Shown: positions 35,704 to 44,349, numbered from the stretch's first letter. The stretch: DNA of 64,000 nt from Bryobacterales bacterium (GCA_016716385.1 JADJWL010000025.1:310001-374000); one strand, 5' to 3'. Numbers and translations are program-made. The notes: a model not told the origin generated them from the letters alone.

Positions 35704-36019
35704 CTAGATCCTCTTCTTTCCGTCAATCCTGTCCTCGTAAAACAACGTTCTGAACGGCGCTGCGTCGAAAGGTAGTCTTTCCAGTTTGTCCTTTTCAACA
35801 ATCAAGATTGTAGGCTTCTTCAGATCGCGAGCATATGTATTGGCTGTCGACACTCGCAGGATCAGCGGCGATTGCAATAGGCCTGTAGGCAAGCAGCATC
35901 GCAAGTTCTTCACGGTCGTCTTGGTTTGGCTCGCCGTGCCACATCCGGTGGTCGTCCCCACAGCGTTGCAGGAGCCGCCGCTTCTGCTGCGAAACCGGGA
36001 ACTTCCGACATCTCCGCAT
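35704..36019 (-). pseudogene. Frameshifted remnant resembling a TIR/2-deoxyribosyltransferase-like domain
   Basis: Two overlapping minus-strand frames each carry protein-like sequence. The first (from 36019) has GDDHRMWHGEPNQDDREELAM and LLAYRPIAIAAD. The second, ending at 35704, has ANTYARDLKKPTILIVEKDKL and ERLPFDAAPFRTLFYEDRIDGKKRI. The second recalls nucleotide-binding TIR-like or deoxyribosyltransferase-like proteins, where 'A-N-x-x-x-E-L-G-x-A' is followed by a PxILI strand and a 'LPFD..R.i.YEd...GK' strand. The switch between frames falls near 35840. No intact gene can be read, so this is a decayed copy. The family link is by eye only. Confidence 0.4.
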
Positions 36020-36055
36020 AAGACGAAACCTGTCCAGCCACCGAACATGTCAGCG

Positions 36056-36107
36056 CCTGCAGGACGTAGCGGTGGACATTGGACCTCAAGATATCACAAT
36101 GCGTTGC
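36056..36107 (+). repeat. Right copy of about 52-bp imperfect direct repeat
   Basis: This is the partner of 33446-33498. Read on the minus strand it keeps the GAGG ribosome site and an ATG (36079) followed by codons for MSTATSCRR and a stop, so it looks like the abandoned 5' end of an MFS-type gene. It marks the right edge of the low-GC stretch and ends 40 bases before tRNA-Gly. Confidence 0.85.
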
Positions 36108-36147
36108 GCCACTCGGCAAGGGGCCCTTACAATGGGAGAGAGGAAGG

Positions 36148-36222
36148 GCGGGAGTAACTCAATGGTAGAGTCACAGCCTTCCAAGCTGTTGGTTGCGGGT
36201 TCGATTCCCGTCTCCCGCTCCA
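36148..36222 (+). tRNA. tRNA-Gly (anticodon TCC)
   Basis: The gene folds as a complete cloverleaf: acceptor GCGGGAG (36148-36154) with CTCCCGC (36212-36218), D stem ACTC/GAGT, anticodon stem ACAGC/GCTGT with loop CTTCCAA (anticodon 36180-36182) and T arm GCGGG TTCGATT CCCGT. The discriminator is T and CCA is encoded at 36220-36222. Confidence 0.98.
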
Positions 36223-36229
36223 CGGGTCC

Positions 36230-36751
36230 TTAGCCAGTCACGCGCTCGATGCGGAGCGTTTGCGGCCCCTCCCATCGCACCCGCTTACAGGCGTTGGCGA
36301 AATCCACCCAGTCTTTGGTCCAGTCTCCCGGGATACGCGCGAACAGGCGGGCATAGGTCGGCACACCTTCGGCCTGACGCAGCGTGACTCCGCGCCCGTA
36401 GATGAAGCAGACCTCGCTCACAGGTTTGCGGGTGGTGACGCCTGAACCGTCGTTATAGAAGTACAACAGTTCTCCGGGCAGGGGCAGTTGGATCTCGTTC
36501 TCGCGCGGCATCGGCTCGGGCTTATCGAGCAGCACGAACACTTCGGCTCCGGAGTACATTCCGTGGATCGCCTTGTGCTCGATGGGCAGGAGGTTCCAGA
36601 TGAAGTCGCAGACCGTGGGGGCGTCCTGATCGAGCAACTCGGCGATGGCGGATTCCCCGGTAGCGGGGAACGAGAGTTTGATACGGCGTGTGGGGGCGCT
36701 CTGCATGGCTGAAACTACCATACCTCCGAGCACCAGGCTGCGTCGTGTCAT
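36230..36751 (-). CDS. DUF3830 (cyclophilin-like) protein
   Basis: This 173-aa protein starts MTRRSLVLGGMVVSAMQSA, possibly a short Tat-like or uncleaved signal. The rest, IKLSFPATGESAIAELLDQDAPTVCDFIWNLLPIEH, then AIHGMYSGAEVFVLLDK, GELLYFYNDGSGV and EVCFIYGRGV, matches DUF3830, small beta-barrel cyclophilin-like proteins often found beside amino-acid or hydantoin catabolic genes. Those neighbours are missing here: it sits between two tRNA genes. Enzymatic activity has not been shown for the family. Confidence 0.8.
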   Translation of the reverse strand: MTRRSLVLGGMVVSAMQSAPTRRIKLSFPATGESAIAELLDQDAPTVCDFIWNLLPIEHKAIHGMYSGAEVFVLLDKPEPMPRENEIQLPLPGELLYFYNDGSGVTTRKPVSEVCFIYGRGVTLRQAEGVPTYARLFARIPGDWTKDWVDFANACKRVRWEGPQTLRIERVTG

Positions 36752-36764
36752 CGAAGAGAGAGTG

Positions 36765-36840
<76 letters not shown>

Positions 36841-36916
36841 CCTTCGCGGATTCTCCTTGATTTTAGCATCGGATCTGTCACTTCCCCACAGGATCTGCGT
36901 CTACACTGGTAACGCC

Positions 36917-37537
36917 ATGGCTCTGCTCCTTCTCTTGCTGACCGCCCTGTCACTTCAGGCCCAGGTGGCCCACCAGCATCATCCGCCCCGCGATGCGGCC
37001 GAATATCTGAAGGTTCTCAACAATCCGGCGCGGGACGCCTGGCAGAAACCGCACGAGGTCATCCAAGCCCTCGCCCTGCGTCCGGACGAAGCCATTGCCG
37101 ACATCGGCGCCGGCGGCGGCTACTTCTCGCGCCGGTTCGCCCGCCATGCCGGACGCGTGCTGGCTGTCGACGTGGATGAGAAGTTGCTCGCCGCCACGCG
37201 TCAGGATGCGCCGCCCAACCTGGAAACGGTTCTCGCATCGCACGATGACCCGAAACTGCCCCCTGCGTCGGTTGACACGATCTTCTTCTGCAACGTGCTG
37301 CACCATATCGACGGGCGTCCTGCCTATTACGAGAGGCTCGCCCGGGCTTTGCGTCCCGGCGGACGGATCGTGATGATGGACTTTCACAAGCGGGAGCTTC
37401 CCGTGGGTCCGCCGGTCCGGATGAAGCTGTCGCGCGAGGAAGTCGTGGCGGAAATGAAAGCGGCCGGCTTCGCGCTTGAGAAAGAGCACGATCTGCTGCC
37501 CCACCAGTACTTCCTGGAGTTCCGGCGCGCGCAGTGA
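36917..37537 (+). CDS. Class I SAM-dependent methyltransferase with a signal peptide
   Basis: From ATG 36917 the product is 206 aa. The N-terminus MALLLLLLTALSLQAQVAHQ is a strong Sec signal with AQA/LQA-type cleavage. After it come AEYLKVLNNPARDAWQKPHEVIQAL, motif I IADIGAGGGYFSRRFA, VDVDEKLL, FFCNVLHHI and LRPGGRIVMMDFH, the standard SAM fold. SAM is normally not available outside the cytoplasm, so the leader is odd. An alternative start at 36857 only lengthens the leader. It lies between tRNA-Thr and a convergent hydrolase. Confidence 0.88.
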   Translation: MALLLLLLTALSLQAQVAHQHHPPRDAAEYLKVLNNPARDAWQKPHEVIQALALRPDEAIADIGAGGGYFSRRFARHAGRVLAVDVDEKLLAATRQDAPPNLETVLASHDDPKLPPASVDTIFFCNVLHHIDGRPAYYERLARALRPGGRIVMMDFHKRELPVGPPVRMKLSREEVVAEMKAAGFALEKEHDLLPHQYFLEFRRAQ

Positions 37538-37538
37538 A

Positions 37539-38519
37539 CTACGCGGCGAGCAGCCCGTACGCCTGTTCGCGAATCGCCTGCGGAAACTCGTGACCTGCGT
37601 CCGGATGGACGGACTGTAGACGCTCGGTGGCGCTGAATAGCGCGAAGACGGGGCCGGCCGCTGCGAGGCATGCACGCACTCCCGCGACGTCGAAATTCGT
37701 ATCGCGCAGCGGGGCGTTGATGAAGACGGTTCGGGGCGCCAGCGCCGCCAGAACTTCCGTGAAATCGAATGGCACGCGGGCGGCCGCGCGGCCATATTCC
37801 GAGGCGATCCGCGGCATGTAGCCGCGATGGCTCCAGCCCGTCAGATCGCCGCCCAGGTAGTGTGCGAATGCGTTGAATCCGCAACTGGTCACCAGCCTGC
37901 GGATCCGCTCGTCGAACAGTCCGGCGAACAGAGTGTTGTGGCCGCCGAGAGAGTGGCCGATGCAGCCGATGCGCCCGCGATCCACTTGCGGCAGGCTCAC
38001 CAGCAGGTCCACGCCGCGGGTGTGGTTCACGATGCCCTTCATCGTGGCGCTCAGGTAGCCGCGGGCGTAGGGGTCGGTCCGGGAGTCGCCGAAGCCGGGA
38101 TAGTCCGGCGCCAGCACGACGCAGCCGCGCCTGGCGAGTTCGAGTCCGTAGTGGAGGTGGACGTTCCGGCCCAGACCCGCAGGCTCAGCTTTGCCGATGC
38201 GGATGGTCTGGTGCAGCGCCAGAGCGGCGGGAAGCGGTCCGGACACTTCGGGCAGCAGCAGGTACGCCGGCACCCAGTCATCCAACTCCGCTTCGTAGCG
38301 GATCTTGCGGCGAATCACTCCGGGCAGGCGTTCTTCGTCGAGCACTTCGACCGCGGGCGTGCCGCGGCGCAACGCCGGCAGCGGACCCGCGACCTTCTGG
38401 AAGTTCTCGAGTATGTGCAGACGGCGCTTCGCCCACTCGGCGGGTGTTTGCACCGGGCGCGTCGAGCGGGTCTCATCCAGCCAGAGGAGAAGGTTCTGTT
38501 TGTCCGGGTAGACCGGCAT
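37539..38519 (-). CDS. Cytoplasmic alpha/beta hydrolase (dienelactone/acetyl-xylan-esterase type)
   Basis: This 326-aa protein has no signal peptide. Key parts are VPAYLLLPEVSGPLPAALALHQT, the substrate loop LAPDYPGFGDS, the nucleophile elbow CIGHSLGGHNTLFAG, the acid region TVFINAPLRDTNFD and the catalytic His in VHPDAGHEFPQAI. It fits the prolyl-oligopeptidase/dienelactone-hydrolase superfamily; the substrate is unknown. It starts 6 bases after the SMP-30 gene stop and likely shares its transcript, so it may act on an ester or lactone in the same carbohydrate pathway. Confidence 0.88.
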   Translation of the reverse strand: MPVYPDKQNLLLWLDETRSTRPVQTPAEWAKRRLHILENFQKVAGPLPALRRGTPAVEVLDEERLPGVIRRKIRYEAELDDWVPAYLLLPEVSGPLPAALALHQTIRIGKAEPAGLGRNVHLHYGLELARRGCVVLAPDYPGFGDSRTDPYARGYLSATMKGIVNHTRGVDLLVSLPQVDRGRIGCIGHSLGGHNTLFAGLFDERIRRLVTSCGFNAFAHYLGGDLTGWSHRGYMPRIASEYGRAAARVPFDFTEVLAALAPRTVFINAPLRDTNFDVAGVRACLAAAGPVFALFSATERLQSVHPDAGHEFPQAIREQAYGLLAA

Positions 38520-38525
38520 CGAGCC

Positions 38526-39443
38526 TCACTTCGCGTAGGGCGCCAGCGGGCGTCCGCGGCGGTTGGTGCGCGCGCGGAACAGGTGCCCGTCGATCGATGT
38601 GACGTAGAGAGTTTGCAGGTCGTCGTCACCGAAGCAGCAGTTGGTGGGACGTTTGGCCGCCGGAATCGGATGCTGCTCCAGCACCTCGCCCGAGGGCGCG
38701 AACACGTAGATCATCGGACCCGGGCCGCCCATCTCCCAGCCGGCGGTGGCGACGATGTTGCCATCCACGTCGAGGCGCATGCCGTCGATGCCGCGATGCG
38801 CGCCGAAGTCATGCAGCACGGTGGCCGCACCGAGCGAGCCGTCCTCATTCACGGGATGCGCGCGCAACTGCCGTTTTTCTTCAGGCAGACGACCGGACTG
38901 CGCGACATACAGGGTGCGGAAGTCGAGCGAGAACAGCAGGCCGTTGGGGCGTGTGGTGTCGAAGGTCACGCGGGCGACGCTCCAGCCGCTGCCTTGCGGA
39001 TCGAGCCGGTAGACCGAATCGTGATCGAGTTCCTTGTATTTGCGGTCGGCGCTCCACGGGCCGGCGGCGCCTTCGTAGAAAGGATCGGTGAACCAGATGC
39101 GGCCCTTGGGATCCACGACAACGTCATTCGGAATATTGAAGCGCTTGCCTTCGAAACGGTCGGCAAGCACGGTCACGCCACCGTCCTTCTCGTAGCGCAC
39201 GACGCGCCGCGCGTCCACGCTTTCGCCTCCCTGGCAGGCCAGCAGCCGACCTTCCGCATCGAAGGCGAGCCCGTTGGCGCACTCGGTGTTGTCGCGCCAG
39301 ATCGATACTTCGCGCTTCTTCGGGTCGTAGCGCAGAATGCGGCTGCGCTGAATATGCGTGAAGTAGAGGACGGAGCCATCCCACGCCGGACCCTCACTCA
39401 CGCCGCCATACGCCGGATCGATCAGTTCAAATTCCCAAGCCAT
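38526..39443 (-). CDS. SMP-30/gluconolactonase-like protein
   Basis: ATG 39443 has an AGGAGG ribosome site; the product is 305 aa. It is a six-bladed propeller of the SMP-30 family: VSEGPAWDGSVLYFTHIQ (metal Glu), FNIPNDVVVDPKGRIWFTDP (metal Asn) and GIDGMRLDVDGNIVA (catalytic Asp), with GLLFSLDFRTLYVAQS. These enzymes hydrolyse aldonolactones to aldonic acids. Next to SDR and hydrolase genes it suggests sugar oxidation followed by lactone opening. Another seven-residue reading frame upstream was not used because the ribosome site fixes the start. Confidence 0.92.
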   Translation of the reverse strand: MAWEFELIDPAYGGVSEGPAWDGSVLYFTHIQRSRILRYDPKKREVSIWRDNTECANGLAFDAEGRLLACQGGESVDARRVVRYEKDGGVTVLADRFEGKRFNIPNDVVVDPKGRIWFTDPFYEGAAGPWSADRKYKELDHDSVYRLDPQGSGWSVARVTFDTTRPNGLLFSLDFRTLYVAQSGRLPEEKRQLRAHPVNEDGSLGAATVLHDFGAHRGIDGMRLDVDGNIVATAGWEMGGPGPMIYVFAPSGEVLEQHPIPAAKRPTNCCFGDDDLQTLYVTSIDGHLFRARTNRRGRPLAPYAK

Positions 39444-39453
39444 GTGTCCTCCT

Positions 39454-40209
39454 CTATCGAATCGATCGCCCGCCATCCACCGGAATCGTGACGCCGGTGA
39501 CGAACGACGCGTCACTGCTGGCCAGAAACGCGATGACTCCCGCTACTTCTTCGGCGCGTCCGAAGCGTCCGAGCGGGTGCTTGTTCAACAGGTATTGCAG
39601 ATGGCGCTCCTTGTCGTCCGCCATGCTCAGGCCGCGGTTGGCCATGCGCGTGTCTTCGATAGTGCCGGGACACACGCAGTTTACCCGGATGCCTTCGGCG
39701 GCGTGATCGAGCGCCATCGCCATCGTCAGCGCCACGACGCCGCCTTTCGACGCCGCGTACGCCGCCAGGCGGTGGTTGCCGCGAATGCCGTTGATCGAGC
39801 TCACGTTCACGATCGCGCCGCCGCCGCGCTCGCGCATGCGAGGCACCGCGGCGCGGGAGCACAGGAACGCGCCCTTCACGTTGATCGTGTGCATGCGGTC
39901 GAAATCGTCTTCGGTGGCTTCTTCGATCGATCCTGGCACGAAGCCGCCGGCATTGTTCACCAGGATGTCGACGCCTCCGAACCGGTCCAACGCCGTACCG
40001 ATGAGGCTGGCCACATCGTCCGCGCGCGTGATGTCGCAGCCTACGGCCGCAATGCGTCCCGCTCCGTCCCGTTCGAGCGGCGCGAGGTCGCCGTCTTCGA
40101 GGGTTCCGCCGACCACCTGCGCACCCTCACGTGCGAAGCGCAATGCGGTGGCGCGTCCGATGCCGCTGCCGGCGCCCGTCACAATCGCTACTTGTCCCTG
40201 AAATCGCAT
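39454..40209 (-). CDS. Short-chain dehydrogenase/reductase
   Basis: From ATG 40209 the product is 251 aa. It is a classical SDR: VTGAGSGIGRATALRFA, VNNAGGFVPGSIEEA, VNVSSINGIRG then AAYAASKGGVVAL (catalytic Ser, Tyr, Lys) and VCPGTIEDTRM, and it ends with SFVTGVTIPVDGGRSI. Close relatives oxidise sugars such as glucose or 2-keto-3-deoxy sugars. The SMP-30 gene 10 bases on supports an aldose dehydrogenase plus lactonase pair. A TTG six bases upstream overlaps the lgt stop and could be the actual start. Confidence 0.93.
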   Translation of the reverse strand: MRFQGQVAIVTGAGSGIGRATALRFAREGAQVVGGTLEDGDLAPLERDGAGRIAAVGCDITRADDVASLIGTALDRFGGVDILVNNAGGFVPGSIEEATEDDFDRMHTINVKGAFLCSRAAVPRMRERGGGAIVNVSSINGIRGNHRLAAYAASKGGVVALTMAMALDHAAEGIRVNCVCPGTIEDTRMANRGLSMADDKERHLQYLLNKHPLGRFGRAEEVAGVIAFLASSDASFVTGVTIPVDGGRSIR

Positions 40210-40211
40210 GA

Positions 40212-40988
40212 TCAAGCCAAGCTACGCCGCCGGGTCCAGACCAGGACGGCAAACGCAATCAGGCCGAGAGAGATCCATTGCGCCGTGGTGAAGGGGCCGC
40301 CAAACGGATTCGCCTGATCCTGCCGCCGGACGAAGTCGACCAGGAAGCGCACCACACCATACAACACCAGGTACAGTCCGATGAGCAACCCGGGGGGATT
40401 CGGCCGCTTCGCTCGCATCCACAGATAGGCGAAGATGCCGATCTCGGCCGCCGACTCGTACAACTGCGACGGGTGCAGTGGGATACCAAGTGGAACGCCC
40501 ACCAGGTCGTGCGCGTGCTGGCTCGTGTACGTGACGGCCCAGGCGCGGTCGCATTGCGTCCCCCAGCAGCAGCCCGCGGCGAAGCAGCCGAGGCGCCCAA
40601 TGGCGTGGCCCACAGCGATGCCTGGTGCGAACAGGTCCGCCGTCGCGAGCAACGGAAGCTTCTCTTTCCGCATGTACCACCACGCCACCGCGAGCGCCAG
40701 AATCAGCCCTCCGTAGAAGATCCCCGCGGCCTGCAAGACAGAAAGCGAAAACAGGCTGCCGGGGTCGGCGAGGTAGGCCGGCAGATCCACCAGGATCATG
40801 AGCAGCTTCGCCCCCACCATGCCGCCGATGGCGCAATAGAGGCCGAGATTCATGACCTTCTCGGAATCGTAGCCCCGCTGCTTCGCCAGCTTGCCCGTGA
40901 GCCACAGCGCGGTGAGAAACGCTGTGGCGACGAGCACGCCGTAGGTCGGCAGGCGGAAGCCGAAGATCTCGATAAGGTAGGGATGCAT
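40212..40988 (-). CDS. lgt: Prolipoprotein diacylglyceryl transferase
   Basis: This 258-aa integral membrane protein has seven predicted segments. The signature GHAIGRLGCFAAGCCWG corresponds to the GRxGNF region of Lgt, here with Cys replacements common in Acidobacteriota. HPSQLYESAAEIG and YGVVRFLVDFVR supply further conserved residues. Lgt transfers diacylglycerol to the lipobox cysteine of prolipoproteins. Its ATG directly abuts the lspA TAG, making ileS-lspA-lgt one lipoprotein-maturation unit. Confidence 0.95.
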   Translation of the reverse strand: MHPYLIEIFGFRLPTYGVLVATAFLTALWLTGKLAKQRGYDSEKVMNLGLYCAIGGMVGAKLLMILVDLPAYLADPGSLFSLSVLQAAGIFYGGLILALAVAWWYMRKEKLPLLATADLFAPGIAVGHAIGRLGCFAAGCCWGTQCDRAWAVTYTSQHAHDLVGVPLGIPLHPSQLYESAAEIGIFAYLWMRAKRPNPPGLLIGLYLVLYGVVRFLVDFVRRQDQANPFGGPFTTAQWISLGLIAFAVLVWTRRRSLA

Positions 40989-41471
40989 CTAGCCGCGCTC
41001 CTTGTGCCGGTTGCGCAGGATATCAAGAATCAGCAGCCCGCTGCCGGTCACGATGGCGGAGTCGGCGACGTTGAACGCGGGCCAATGCCAGGCGCCGATG
41101 TAGAAATCGAGGAAGTCCGTCACGGCGCCGGTAAGCACGCGATCGTACACGTTGCCGAGCGCGCCTCCCAGGATCAGCGCGAGACCCCAGGCGTGGCCTG
41201 CGTTCAGCGTGTGCGCCTTGCGGAGCATCAACGCCACCATCACCAGCACGACGCCCGCAACACCGATCAGCAGAAACGTCCGCCAGGGCCCATCCGCGTC
41301 GGCGAACAGACTGAACGCCGCACCAGGATTGCGCGCGTGGACGATGTCGAAGAAGCCGGGAATCACCGTGTAGGCGTCGAGCGTGGACAGACGCGTCTCG
41401 ACCAGCCACTTGGTGGCCCGGTCGAGCGCGAAGATCGCCAGCGCGATCGTGTAAGCCGCCGCGGGCCGCAT
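40989..41471 (-). CDS. lspA: Lipoprotein signal peptidase (signal peptidase II)
   Basis: The start is ATG 41471, overlapping the ileS stop by one base (TAATG); 160 aa. It has four membrane segments and the family motifs FDIVHARNPGAAFSLFAD, GALGNVYDRV and FNVADSAIVTG. The two aspartates in the latter pair are the catalytic dyad. It removes lipoprotein signal peptides after Lgt modification; lgt follows immediately. The ileS-lspA order is widely conserved. Confidence 0.96.
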   Translation of the reverse strand: MRPAAAYTIALAIFALDRATKWLVETRLSTLDAYTVIPGFFDIVHARNPGAAFSLFADADGPWRTFLLIGVAGVVLVMVALMLRKAHTLNAGHAWGLALILGGALGNVYDRVLTGAVTDFLDFYIGAWHWPAFNVADSAIVTGSGLLILDILRNRHKERG

Positions 41472-44287
41472 TATCGGTGTGCCAGGCTCTCGGTAACAGC
41501 CGCCGCGCAGGCGGCGCAAATTGTCGGGAACTCCGGATTTGCGCCCTGGTCGAGCGTGTACTTCCAGCAGCGGGCGCACTTATCACCCCCGGCCCGCTGG
41601 ATCTCGACGGCAAGATCCGCGCCTTCCGCCAGCCGCACCTGGGACACAATGAAGAGCGACGGCAGATCGGCCTCGTACTCACCCAACAGGGGGAACAGGG
41701 CCGCGGGCGCGGTCAACACGATCTGCGCCTCGAGCGGCGCGCCGATAAACTTCCGCTGGCGCGCTTCCTCCAGGCTCTTCAGTACCGTTTCCCGCACTTC
41801 GAGCAGGCGGTCCCAATTGGCCATACGCTCGCGCGCCAGCGGCGGCAGACCCGCGGTGAGTTCGCCCGGTTCCGGGAACTCCGCGAGGTGGACGCTGTCC
41901 GGCGCACCGGCGGGCTTCGGCAGGTATCCCCACACCTCTTCCGCCGTGAAAGCGAGCAGCGGAGCCAGTAGCCGCGTCAATGCGTAAGCCAGGCGGTGCA
42001 ACGCCGTCTGCGCGCTGCGCCGCGCGTGGGAGCGCGCGCCCGAAGTGTACAACCGGTCCTTGAGCACGTCGAAATAGATCGCGCTCAGATCGATTGTGGC
42101 GAAGTCATAGACCGCACGGTAGACCTTGTGGAAGGCGAACTCGTCGTACCAGCCGCGGCACCGCTCGACGAGCCGTTCCGCGCGGGAGAGAATCCATTGG
42201 TCGATCTCCGGCATGTCCGCGCAGGCGACGGCATCTTCCAGCGCGTACCCGTGCAGGTTGCCAAGCGCGTAGCGGAACGTGTTGCGCAGCTTGCGGTAGG
42301 CTTCGGTCAACCGCTTCAGGATGGTGTCGGACAGGCGCACGTCGTCGTTGAATTCGACCGACGCCACCCACAGGCGCAACACCTCCGCGCCGTATTGCTT
42401 GATGATCTTCTCCGGCTCGATCACGTTGCCGAGCGACTTCGACATCGCGCGGCCCTCGCCGTCGAGCGTCCAGCCGTTGGTGACGCACGCGCGGTACGGA
42501 GCGTCTCCGCGCAGTCCCACGCCCACCAGCAGCGATGAGTGGAACCAGCCGCGGTACTGGTCGCCGCCTTCGAGATAGAGATCGGAGGGCCAGGGCAACT
42601 GGTTCGTCTCCGTCAGCACCGCAAGATGGCTGGACCCTGAATCGAACCAGACGTCGAGAATATCGCTTTCCTTGCGAAACTCCGAGGCGCCGCAGGAGCC
42701 GCAGCGCGTTCCGGGCGGCACCAGATCCGCCGCCGTGCGTTCGTACCAGACGTCAGCCGAATGCTGCCGGAACAGATCGACGACGGAGTCGAGCACGGTG
42801 CGGTCTGCGAGCGTTTCGCCGCAGGCATCGCAGTAGAACGCGATGATCGGCACGCCCCAGGCGCGCTGGCGGGAGATACACCAGTCCGGGCGCGTGGCGA
42901 TCATGCTGGAGATCCGTTCCTCGCCCCAGGCGGGCATCCAGCGGATGCGGCGGATTGCATCGAGCGCCTTCTGGCGCAGGTCGTTGCGCTCCATGCCGAT
43001 GAACCACTGTTCGGTGGCGCGAAAGATCGTCGGCTTGTGGCAGCGCCAGCAGTGCGGGTAGCTGTGGTCAATCTGCTCGACCGCCAGCAGTGCGCCGCTG
43101 GCCGTGAGGATGTCGATCACGACCGGGTTCGCCTGCCAGATTGTCTTGCCGATGAGCTCCTCGGGCAGGCGGCCGTCGGCGCCATCGGCGTGGTACATGC
43201 GCCCGCCGGCGTCCACCGGGCAGTAGGTCGGGATGCCGTACTGCTGAGCAACTACGTAATCCTCGTGGCCGTGGCCGGGTGCGGTGTGGACCGCTCCGGT
43301 TCCCTGTTCGAGAGTCACGTGGTCGGCGAGGATGCCGGCGGAATCCCGCTCCAGGAACGGGTGCCGGAAGACAGCGTGCTCGATCTGGCGTCCGGGGAAG
43401 CGCGCCAGCACCGTGGGCTCGCCCCATCCGCACTTTTCGGCCGTCACCGCGAGCAGGTCCGCCGCGACGAGGTAAACGTCACGGCCCACCTCGGCGGCCA
43501 CGTACTCGAACTGCGGGTGATAGGCGATGGCTAGGTTCGCCGGAATGGTCCAGGGCGTGGTTGTCCAGATGAGACCCCAGACGCGCTTCCCGGCTAAGGC
43601 GGGGTCGATCGCCCCGGGGTCGGACGTGAGCGCGAAGCGGACCCAGATCGACGGGCTGTGGTGCGGTTCGTACTCGACTTCGGCTTCGGCCAGCGCGGTC
43701 CGGCAGCTCATGCACCAGTTGACCGGCTTGAGTCCCTTGTAGACGTAGCCGCGGTCGAGGAAATCGACGAAGGCGCCGGCGATGACGGCCTGATACTCGG
43801 GCGTCATCGTGAGGTAGGGGTCTTCCCAGCGGCCGAAGACGCCGAGGCGGATGAAGTCGCGCTTCTGGAGTTCGACGTACTTGGCAGCGTATTCGCGGCA
43901 GGCGCGCCGGATGTCCGCCACGGGCATCTCTGCCTTCTTAGAGCCGAGCGTGCCCTCGACCTTAATCTCGATGGGGAGCCCGTGGCAGTCCCAGCCGGGG
44001 ACGTAGGGTGAGTCGAATCCCGCCATCGTTTTGGACTTGACGATGAAGTCTTTCAGCAGCTTGTTGAAGGCGTGACCGAGGTGGATGTTGCCGTTGGCGT
44101 AGGGCGGGCCGTCGTGCAGTACATAGAGTGGACGGCCGGCGCGCGCCTCGCGGATGCGGCGGTACAGGCCTTCCTCTTCCCAGCGGGCGAGCGTCTTGGG
44201 CTCGTTCTGCGGCAGATTGGCCTGCATGGGGAAGCCGGTCTGCGGCAGGTTGATCGTTTTCTTCAGGTCGACGTTAGCTGCTTCCAT
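41471..44287 (-). CDS. ileS: Isoleucyl-tRNA synthetase
   Basis: The 938-aa product is full length. The class I HIGH motif is HLGH in YANGNIHLGHAFNK, the KMSKS loop is AMSKSLGN, editing-domain segments include TTTPWTIPANLAIAY and GTGAVHTAPGHGHEDY, and the C-terminal zinc-binding module reads CARCWKYT then TICAACAAAV. It charges tRNA-Ile. The upstream region (44288 onward) carries a group of hairpins that would lie in its leader if the transcript starts far enough upstream. Confidence 0.98.
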   Translation of the reverse strand: MEAANVDLKKTINLPQTGFPMQANLPQNEPKTLARWEEEGLYRRIREARAGRPLYVLHDGPPYANGNIHLGHAFNKLLKDFIVKSKTMAGFDSPYVPGWDCHGLPIEIKVEGTLGSKKAEMPVADIRRACREYAAKYVELQKRDFIRLGVFGRWEDPYLTMTPEYQAVIAGAFVDFLDRGYVYKGLKPVNWCMSCRTALAEAEVEYEPHHSPSIWVRFALTSDPGAIDPALAGKRVWGLIWTTTPWTIPANLAIAYHPQFEYVAAEVGRDVYLVAADLLAVTAEKCGWGEPTVLARFPGRQIEHAVFRHPFLERDSAGILADHVTLEQGTGAVHTAPGHGHEDYVVAQQYGIPTYCPVDAGGRMYHADGADGRLPEELIGKTIWQANPVVIDILTASGALLAVEQIDHSYPHCWRCHKPTIFRATEQWFIGMERNDLRQKALDAIRRIRWMPAWGEERISSMIATRPDWCISRQRAWGVPIIAFYCDACGETLADRTVLDSVVDLFRQHSADVWYERTAADLVPPGTRCGSCGASEFRKESDILDVWFDSGSSHLAVLTETNQLPWPSDLYLEGGDQYRGWFHSSLLVGVGLRGDAPYRACVTNGWTLDGEGRAMSKSLGNVIEPEKIIKQYGAEVLRLWVASVEFNDDVRLSDTILKRLTEAYRKLRNTFRYALGNLHGYALEDAVACADMPEIDQWILSRAERLVERCRGWYDEFAFHKVYRAVYDFATIDLSAIYFDVLKDRLYTSGARSHARRSAQTALHRLAYALTRLLAPLLAFTAEEVWGYLPKPAGAPDSVHLAEFPEPGELTAGLPPLARERMANWDRLLEVRETVLKSLEEARQRKFIGAPLEAQIVLTAPAALFPLLGEYEADLPSLFIVSQVRLAEGADLAVEIQRAGGDKCARCWKYTLDQGANPEFPTICAACAAAVTESLAHR

Positions 44288-44349
44288 TGGGGGGACTCGC
44301 GGGCGACGCGGGACGTGCGGAAACCCTTCATCTGATTATAGACTCGTCA

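Noticed and set aside
33446..36107. The 52-bp repeat as a transposon target-site duplication
   Set aside because: It is too long and too diverged for a simple target duplication, and no transposase or terminal inverted repeat is seen.
33446..36222. Integration of the island into tRNA-Gly by a site-specific recombinase
   Set aside because: The repeat ends at 36107, 40 bases before the tRNA, it does not copy the tRNA 3' end, and no integrase gene is present.
37827..39491. A 554-codon plus-strand frame across the hydrolase and SMP-30 genes
   Set aside because: The opposite strand has conserved motifs (GHSLGG, SMP-30 metal residues) and this frame only mirrors them.
40278..41987. A 569-codon plus-strand frame across lgt, lspA and ileS end
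   Set aside because: It is an antisense shadow of three housekeeping genes.
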